From positions 62,001 to 126,000 of the forward strand of contig WIXG01000194.1 of assembly GCA_009869945.1 (NCBI GenBank): DNA of 64,000 nucleotides, written 5' to 3'. Positions 57,641 through 64,000 of this stretch are shown here, in pieces; the stretch's first letter is position 1; each line of letters opens with the position of its first letter. Origin of the DNA: Mesaphorura yosii. Lineage: Eukaryota; Arthropoda; Collembola; Poduromorpha; Tullbergiidae. A model generated the notes under the pieces. That model searched no databases and was not told the origin of the DNA. It saw nothing but the letters and a program-made list of their open reading frames with translations. The position numbers and the translations under genes were made by a program.

Positions 57641-60600
57641 AATAGTACGCGGATGACGACGTCGTAAACTTTCTTCAAACAGCGTCTTTAAATTCGCAGT
57701 CGCTTCTCACTTATGCGCTGGTGCTTGGAAGTGGAATTCATCCTGCGTAATTTCCCATACATTTTTATTTTTTATTACATCTCTGTTCTGGACGCTATTC
57801 GTTGGCTCAACGCAATAAACACGACATATGAGAACTTCCGGACACACATGCAATGCACGTAAAAGATCCCGAAGAATTCCGGCCCGAACGCTATCAAGAA
57901 ATGAAGCGCAGAATTTTTATCTCCTCGAATTGGAGGCTCTTATTTTAATCTCGCACTGGAATCTCGTTTTATTGCGAATTGCAGCAGTAAATTGTGTCTT
58001 GAGAATTTTTCTGCAGTATCAAATGGAAGGGAACGAAATAGCTGGAATCTGGCACGAATGCGTGATTTTGCTGGTTTATGACGGAAGCAGAAGTGCTCAT
58101 CTACAGCCTGCAGAAAAAAATGAATCGGACATTCTCTTGTCAAGTCAAGGAGTCGAGGCACAGCACAGGTACAAAACTTCTAATTCGAGATGGCTGACTC
58201 GGGCCTTTGCGTCTGCTGCCTCTCGAACTCTTTTGCTGCATAAACGTTTCCAACCGTTTTTCGCTCCACGCTTGTTTTCATGAATAATTTCACTTTTTCT
58301 TTTGTTTTTGTATTTCTGCCTTTCCTTGCGTTCATTTTGTTTTTGGATTTCATCCCATTTTTATTATTTCTCCAAGCATAAGTGAAAGCACTCGAGTCAG
58401 TCGTCCTGAATCCGGAATCTAGAGCGCTAGTAAAGTAAACGGATCAATATTTTTTATCCTACTTTACGTCGAATCTCTGCGAGCACTCTCTGATTGCGGC
58501 GCGGTATGGAGATCTTCATTCATTGCGACGCGCGACGCTAACGCGCGGCTTTATTAATGCGCCTTCGTTGTGATTGTCCTCGTTTGGTCTTCTTCTTCTT
58601 CTTGAACGTCCGACATTCCTGGCCTGCTTTGCCCATGTTTCTTCCTTCCTGTCTGCGTCGGTAGTCGACTGTCTACCACACGCCGTACATGATAAAGTGT
58701 GGCACGAGCTCCAGCTCGGGAACGGGACGGGACGGCAGAAAGACCTTTTATGGATGAAGATGCCATTTCGTTTCTTCATGCTGGAATTCCACTTTGATCT
58801 TCCTTCGCTTACTTCCTCTTAAATAAACAGCACAGTGCCGTTTCCGAAGCGGTCTTCTATTTACCTACGAAAGGAACAATAATCAACTGCCGCGTTACAT
58901 TTTCGGATGGAAGAAATTCGAAAAGTTTTGTACCTCGTCTCGCTTCCTCGCTCTTTTCATCTTTCATCACCGCAGCATGCCATGCCAAGTTGGCTCCATT
59001 AAGCACCCGGCGGTGAAAGTTGTGGAATTCGCACAGAAAATGAGTTCGTACCTCTCCAAGCCGTAGTGAAAAGCCAGTCAAGCGAAAGAGCACAGAACAA
59101 ACACACAACATAAATTGTAGTTCAGGATATTCATCTCATTTGTGATGTGCAAGAGCACGACGCACGACGACTGGGAACATTTTAGATTAATTTAGTTCCT
59201 TGCTGAGCGCTGTGCATTCTGTGGTGAAAGTGTTCCATTACAATCGTTCAAATGTTAAGCATTCTCATAATGCCTCAGTGTGAGCCCAAGCCCAAGCCAA
59301 GTGCATTGCGAATTCGTTTCTTACTATTCTCACGGTCGCAGTCCGTGTCTGCACAAATATCCCTTTCATATGGCGAAATTGAATCCAGTCCTCTGACTTT
59401 AGCGCAACTTTGGCACAGGGATGTTGTGATTTCAAGTTTGTGGCTCTCTGGAGTCTCACTTATGACGGTGAGGACAGAGTCGGGTCCTCGAAATAAATAC
59501 CTGCATTAATTCAGCCAGAAGAGCATTGCTGTCTGTTGAGAATGTGAATCTAGATCTGTTTTGCATAAAGTAATTCGAAATGTCTAGAACGTCGAACGTC
59601 CATATTTGCATTTCATAAAGAGGAGATGACCAACGGCGAAAATTACGAAATTCCACGCGCCGATCTGGTCACTGAATGAGACAGGATTCCTAATCTGTCG
59701 ATTTTGCATCCATTAAACCATTGCATCAATACAAGTCCTATTGGCCAACATCTTCAGCATTACACACGGCACGACACAGCAAGCAGGTTTCCCTGACCGA
59801 TGCAGATGGGAAAGTACTGATTAACTGCATGGGCAAAGATTTACGAAATCGTTGCTTTGAACTTGACGTCCTCATGCCTTGAAATTATATAATGTTTACG
59901 ACAGCTATCGAAGGTTAGCACGTGGACAGAAAAGCAAGAAAAAAATTACACCCAATGATCAGTTGACTCTGACTTATTGTTTATCTGGAACTTTTCCTTC
60001 CTGACTTGCTCGTGCCGGGCCGTGGCTCTCACGTACTCTTCCTACTCGACTTTTACATGATTTATACAGAAAGTGGACGAGTGCAAAAATTAGACTCAGC
60101 GAGTACTCTTGGGTTGGGTTAGTAAATTCTGTTGACATCTCGGATCGCGACGGCTGTTGAGCTATTGCGTCGTGCCCTCGTGCCCTGCCACCAATGAAAA
60201 ATCGACAACCGCAAGAAAATAATATGTATCTTCTAGACGTCTTTAGCCTTTAATCTTCTTAATGATGTGTGTTCGTGACATCTTGTCCGAATCTGTTGCA
60301 GCATCTCAGCAAGAAGAAATATTCCGTCAGATCATTGTACAACATTCAGATCTGGTTCTGGATCTGGAAAGGTTTAAAGGACACACAAATGACAAGTTCA
60401 ACCTGATGCGAGTGGGAGTGGATCTTGATCTGCGTTAATCCTTTCTTCCCATATCGCTCTGATATTTACGAAAGGCCTTCTCCGTCGCAGACGCAAATTG
60501 CAAAGCTAGGTCCAAACAACTGAAGATTAAAATGTTTGTGCCTATTTCATCAGTAGATGATTCCAGTTGTGCATATGGAAGTATTTTGCAATCTCAAAAT

Positions 60601-61086
60601 TCGTGGCAAGTCGATAAAAATGGTGTTCACCCAGGATCAGTGCTTAGTTGTGTCTTGACCTTTGCCTGGGCTTGGTTCTATTGTTCTCATTGTGCTACTT
60701 CTTAACACTTGGCAATTGAACTCCAGACTGCGGACTATTATCTTCATTTTCATCCTCATCTTCTTCGGCAATCCTCCTGCTGGCAATTATAATTCAAATG
60801 ATATGTGCCTCAGTACAAACATTTTATCGACAGATGTTCATAGCCGTGAATCCTTTGTGAAGATTTAACTCTTTCTTCATGGCTAATTCAGTTGTCACTC
60901 GGAGATTTGGAGGCGATCTACGCTGCATCGTTACTCCACCCTCGCCTGCGCTGGCGTTCTAAACTTTGCTGGAATCGTGAAAATTGTGAAGTAGTGAATC
61001 GCACGAGTTAGTTTCGTTAGTAAATTCACGTCAGTTTTCGTTTCGTAAGTTTTAAAAAGTGCCCTCACATCCAGAAATCGCCCAAA
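57641..61086. other. Gene-poor region upstream of the GPCR
   Basis: About 3.4 kb without a recognised gene. Open frames at 57828-58283 (+), 58516-58822 (both strands) and 58857-59111 (-) lack recognisable content. A short (CTT)n run lies near 58588-58601. The 3' part should contain the promoter and 5' UTR of the receptor gene. Confidence 0.45.
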
Positions 61087-63385
61087 ATGGATCCCGCAAC
61101 TCTCTTCTTGCCAGTCGCCGCCAATTCAAGTTTCAACGGAAGCGTCGACTACCTGTCAAATTCCAACACCGAAGTGTCTTACGATTTGATCGAATCCACT
61201 CCAACTCCAGACCCCCTCGTACCGCCGATCGAATTCCTGGAAGTTAACGAACGCTCCCTTCACAACATCATCGCCTATTCGGTCCTTTTCCTCTTTGCCG
61301 CGACGGGAAATCTCACCGTCTTCATCTCCATACTCACCAACAATTACAATAAGATCTTAAAGGGTTCTGCCATAGGACTCAATTCCAAATCTCAGATAAC
61401 GCACGCGCATGTTACCGGTTCACCGACAAGGACGCTTGGAGGCGGCTTCAAAAGCCGAGGGAAACCCTACTCGAAAATCACGCTCCTCATTCTGAATCTC
61501 TCGCTAGCGGACCTCATCGTCACATTCTTCTTGATGCCAATGGAAATCTTTTGGCGAATTTCCGTCAGATGGGTTGGCGGAAACCTGCTTTGCAAGACGT
61601 GCCAGTTCGGACGAGCATTCGGACTGTACTTAAGTTCAATGATCATCATTTGCATCAGTTTGGACCGGTACTTGGCCATCATGTACCCACTCAAGCAGAT
61701 TGATGCCCAACGGAGGATTAAACGGATGCTGATTGTTGCATGGATCGCGGCCGCACTCTGCTCAGCGCCACAGGTAAGCACATACCGACTGACTTGGCGA
61801 TTTCATAACTTCAGAGGCACAATTTCTATTGTTGCATCGAAATACAAGATCAAAGTTCTAAAATACGCACAAAGGATCTGCGAGTTCGATTTCACCTTTC
61901 ATTCGTTCAAGGTGAAATTGTGTAATCCGTTCCCAACTGGGATTCAATGTGTTGGTTCATTTCAGTCACTTTGCCTGGAAAAATCCAGAGATCTTTGCGA
62001 TAGGCCAGAATTAACTAAACACCTCTTGCTATGTTGCAATACATTGCACTGAAAGACCTGAAAGACGAAATAAAGCGAGATGACCGGGTTTCCCATTCCG
62101 GCCAGTCTCTGGAGGGCAACAAAATCTTTCCGCTGCCGCTGCTTTTAAAGTCCAGAACGTTAAAGCAAATGCAATGTTGGACTTTGTACACTTGAACTCT
62201 GTCTTTCAAGCCGCGCAAGCACATTTCCATATTGGATTGACTCAATTGACCTGACTAACCCGCATTTCCGTTTCTTTCACATTACAGAGTTTCATATTCA
62301 GTGTCAAAAGCCACCCGGTCTACACAACATTCGAGCAGTGTGTGAGCATCGGCTTCTTCTCCAGTCATGAGCAAGAGATTCTTTACAATGTCTTCTCGCT
62401 GAGCGCCATGTATTTTGTCCCGATCCTCGTCATCTTGTTCACGTACTCGATGGTACTCTGGAAACTTGCGCGCAAGACGAAGGAGCATCAGCAGATCAGC
62501 GCCAACGTGAGCAATAGTTTAAGGGACTCGCATTGCAGTGTATACACGATTCAGCCGACGGAGACACCCTCGCCTGGGATGATGGACTCCAGCAAAAAAC
62601 AGAACCTGACGCTGCGGACGAGTGGCAACGGACTCACGACGTACTCTCGAGCCAAGACACGTACCCTGAAGCTGACACTTGTGATTGTCATCACGTTTCT
62701 CCTCTGTGCCGTGCCTTACATCTTCATCACACTCTGGTAAGACGCCTTTAAGCAGGGATTAGTCTTTAAGCTATTAAGCGTCATAAGCGCCTTAATTACG
62801 CAACGTTGTACTGGTTGCTGATGAAATTTTCTTTTGATTTTCAGGTACATGTTTGATAGGGAATCCGCTCAGCAAGTTGATGGACGTTTGCAGGATTTCT
62901 TCTTCATGATGGTCGTGGCGAACTCTTGTATGAATCCGCTTATCTACGGCAGCTTTGGCAATGGAAATCTGTTTGGGTGGTGCAACATTTGTCCAAGAAC
63001 GAAGGATGACTCAGGCCCAGGCGCAAGGAAAGTGAGCGCAACGTTGGCTATTATCCTGCCAGCTCAGCAGCCACAGCAACAACGTGATTGGCAGGAGAGA
63101 CGAAGGCAGGAGCAGCTCCACCCGACGCTGAGCACGACGCTCTCTTCAGCGACGATGATTGCAGGAGGAGCCCGTACGCCTGCACACACGCATTACGCCA
63201 AGAAAAAGCTCACCGTGGTCACGCTGTTCCTTCGCAAAATGTTTACATGTCTAAATCTGACAAATCACTACTTTCACGATAACATCGTGAACCATCACCA
63301 CTCAACGCTTGTTGTCCGAGTTGTTGGTGATGTGGAAGCAGCCACGCGTCCCGTACCTCCAAGACCAGAATTTCCGACTTACTAA
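61087..63385 (+). CDS. GnRH/AKH/corazonin-family G protein-coupled receptor
   Basis: A class A neuropeptide receptor. Exons 61087-61773, 62288-62736 and 62845-63385 join in phase to 558 residues. The N-terminus carries glycosylation sites (NSS, NGS). TM1 contains [16 protein letters not shown]2 [21 protein letters not shown]3 [20 protein letters not shown] with the DRY box at residues 193-195, and TM7 [12 protein letters not shown] with NPxxY. Cysteines at the top of TM3 (LLCK) and in ECL2 (FEQCVS) can form the usual disulfide. [22 protein letters not shown] and [10 protein letters not shown] are typical of the adipokinetic hormone, corazonin, ACP and GnRH receptor group, but which member cannot be settled by eye. 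ICL1 (residues about 83-131) is far longer than normal, rich in Ser, Thr, Lys and Gly. The C-tail is long, with Gln-rich and His-rich stretches. A poly(A) signal is at 63651-63656. Confidence 0.9.
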
Positions 63386-63698
63386 TCCAAATGTCAATAT
63401 CGTGACCTCCTGATTGAACTTTCTCTCAGTACTACACGTAATTCGATCAAAATTTGTGAGTTCGAAAGGCGTCAACCTCCCACCGTTTGTATTTTTACAT
63501 TGTACATAACAATTCAAAGCCTAATTTAAAGATACTTTCTGCGGTGAAGTTTGTTAGGTAATTTAAGGCAAGGCATTGTGTTGCATGAACTTTTAATATT
63601 CTATTCTCAGGGGGCCAGTCTAGCTGTATTAATCCATTGTGGTGCCACTAAATAAAATGTGTTATATCAAATGTACATTTCTGCTTAAAACGCTCACA
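63386..63698. other. GPCR 3' UTR and 3' flank of the terminal WSD gene
   Basis: AATAAA at 63651-63656 on the plus strand is the probable poly(A) signal of the receptor gene, giving a 3' UTR of about 270 nt. The receptor and the partial WSD gene are convergent. Confidence 0.55.
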
Positions 63699-64000
63699 TC
63701 ACATATTTTTCATTGCAATATTGCAAATCTGGATTTGGCTTGGATGAAACGAGGTTAAAAAATTACGCAGTTTCTTTAACTCCTGCAGAAAGTACTGATC
63801 GAGCAGTATTTCGCCTTCATCTGCATCCTTGATCATGTCCTTACAGATGAGCACGCGAATACTGAGACTGTTATTGTATGAGGACGCTGCAACTGTCATT
63901 CCAGTATTCTTCCATTGACGACCGGCGACTGGCACGACCTGCACGAGTTTCCCTCCACAAAATTCCATGTCTACACCTTCGGGCGGCCCGGGAAGGTTCA
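63699..64000 (-). CDS. WSD-type acyltransferase, C-terminal end (partial)
   Basis: Read from the right edge, the minus strand encodes NLPGPPEGVDMEFCGGKLVQ, then VVPVAGRQWKNTGMTVAASS and YNNSLSIRVLICKDM, and stops at 63699. The NLPGPPE motif followed by a beta-rich segment ending YxxxLxIxVxxDxxM is the hallmark of the C-terminal WSD domain; the intact gene at 8836-10522 has TNLPGPLKPVRFDG at the same place. It is more diverged than the three clustered copies, so it represents another branch of the family. The rest of the gene lies outside the window. Confidence 0.8.
   Translation of the reverse strand, partial: NLPGPPEGVDMEFCGGKLVQVVPVAGRQWKNTGMTVAASSYNNSLSIRVLICKDMIKDADEGEILLDQYFLQELKKLRNFLTSFHPSQIQICNIAMKNM

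Noticed and set aside
58516-58822. Open frames on both strands around a CTT-rich stretch
   Set aside because: Low-complexity codons from a short simple repeat create the frames; no domain.

Overview
Eukaryotic nuclear DNA, most probably from an arthropod. Genes have short GT-AG introns, mostly 50-120 bp, with conserved animal proteins on both strands. The lineage is inferred: an annexin of B9 type, an AKH/corazonin-type receptor, a run of TTAGG units and a local family of WSD-type wax-ester synthase/DGAT genes fit a springtail (Collembola) or another non-insect arthropod, but no single feature proves it. Protein identities are by recognition; no search was run.

Left part (1-15 kb): the end of an RGG-rich gene, then SELENOF on the minus strand with an in-frame UGA read as selenocysteine and a recognisable SECIS element; TRAPPC10 on the plus strand; then three minus-strand WSD acyltransferase copies, one intact (8836-10522), one truncated and one riddled with stops. 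Another WSD gene runs off the right edge.

Middle part (15-47 kb): a complete but divergent Na+/K+-ATPase alpha-type pump lacking several cation-binding residues; a convergent SLC7 light-chain transporter; a dead intronless copy of PISD; an unrecognised five-exon gene with an exon-intron inverted repeat; GTPBP10; an AKAP7-like 2H-domain protein; a secreted cysteine-rich protein; a SAXO-like cysteine-rich protein; SRSF1 head to head with an eight-finger C2H2 gene; an annexin; and OSTF1.

Right part (47-64 kb): gene-poor. It holds a small single-pass membrane protein, an internally deleted MULE-type transposon carrying five regularly spaced 17-bp palindromes, a decayed non-LTR retrotransposon ending in an (ATT)n tract, and a GnRH/AKH/corazonin-family receptor with a very long first intracellular loop.

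The genes form no single pathway. The main points of interest are the pump with altered ion sites, the WSD birth-and-death cluster, the selenoprotein with its SECIS, the palindrome array and the exon-intron foldback.
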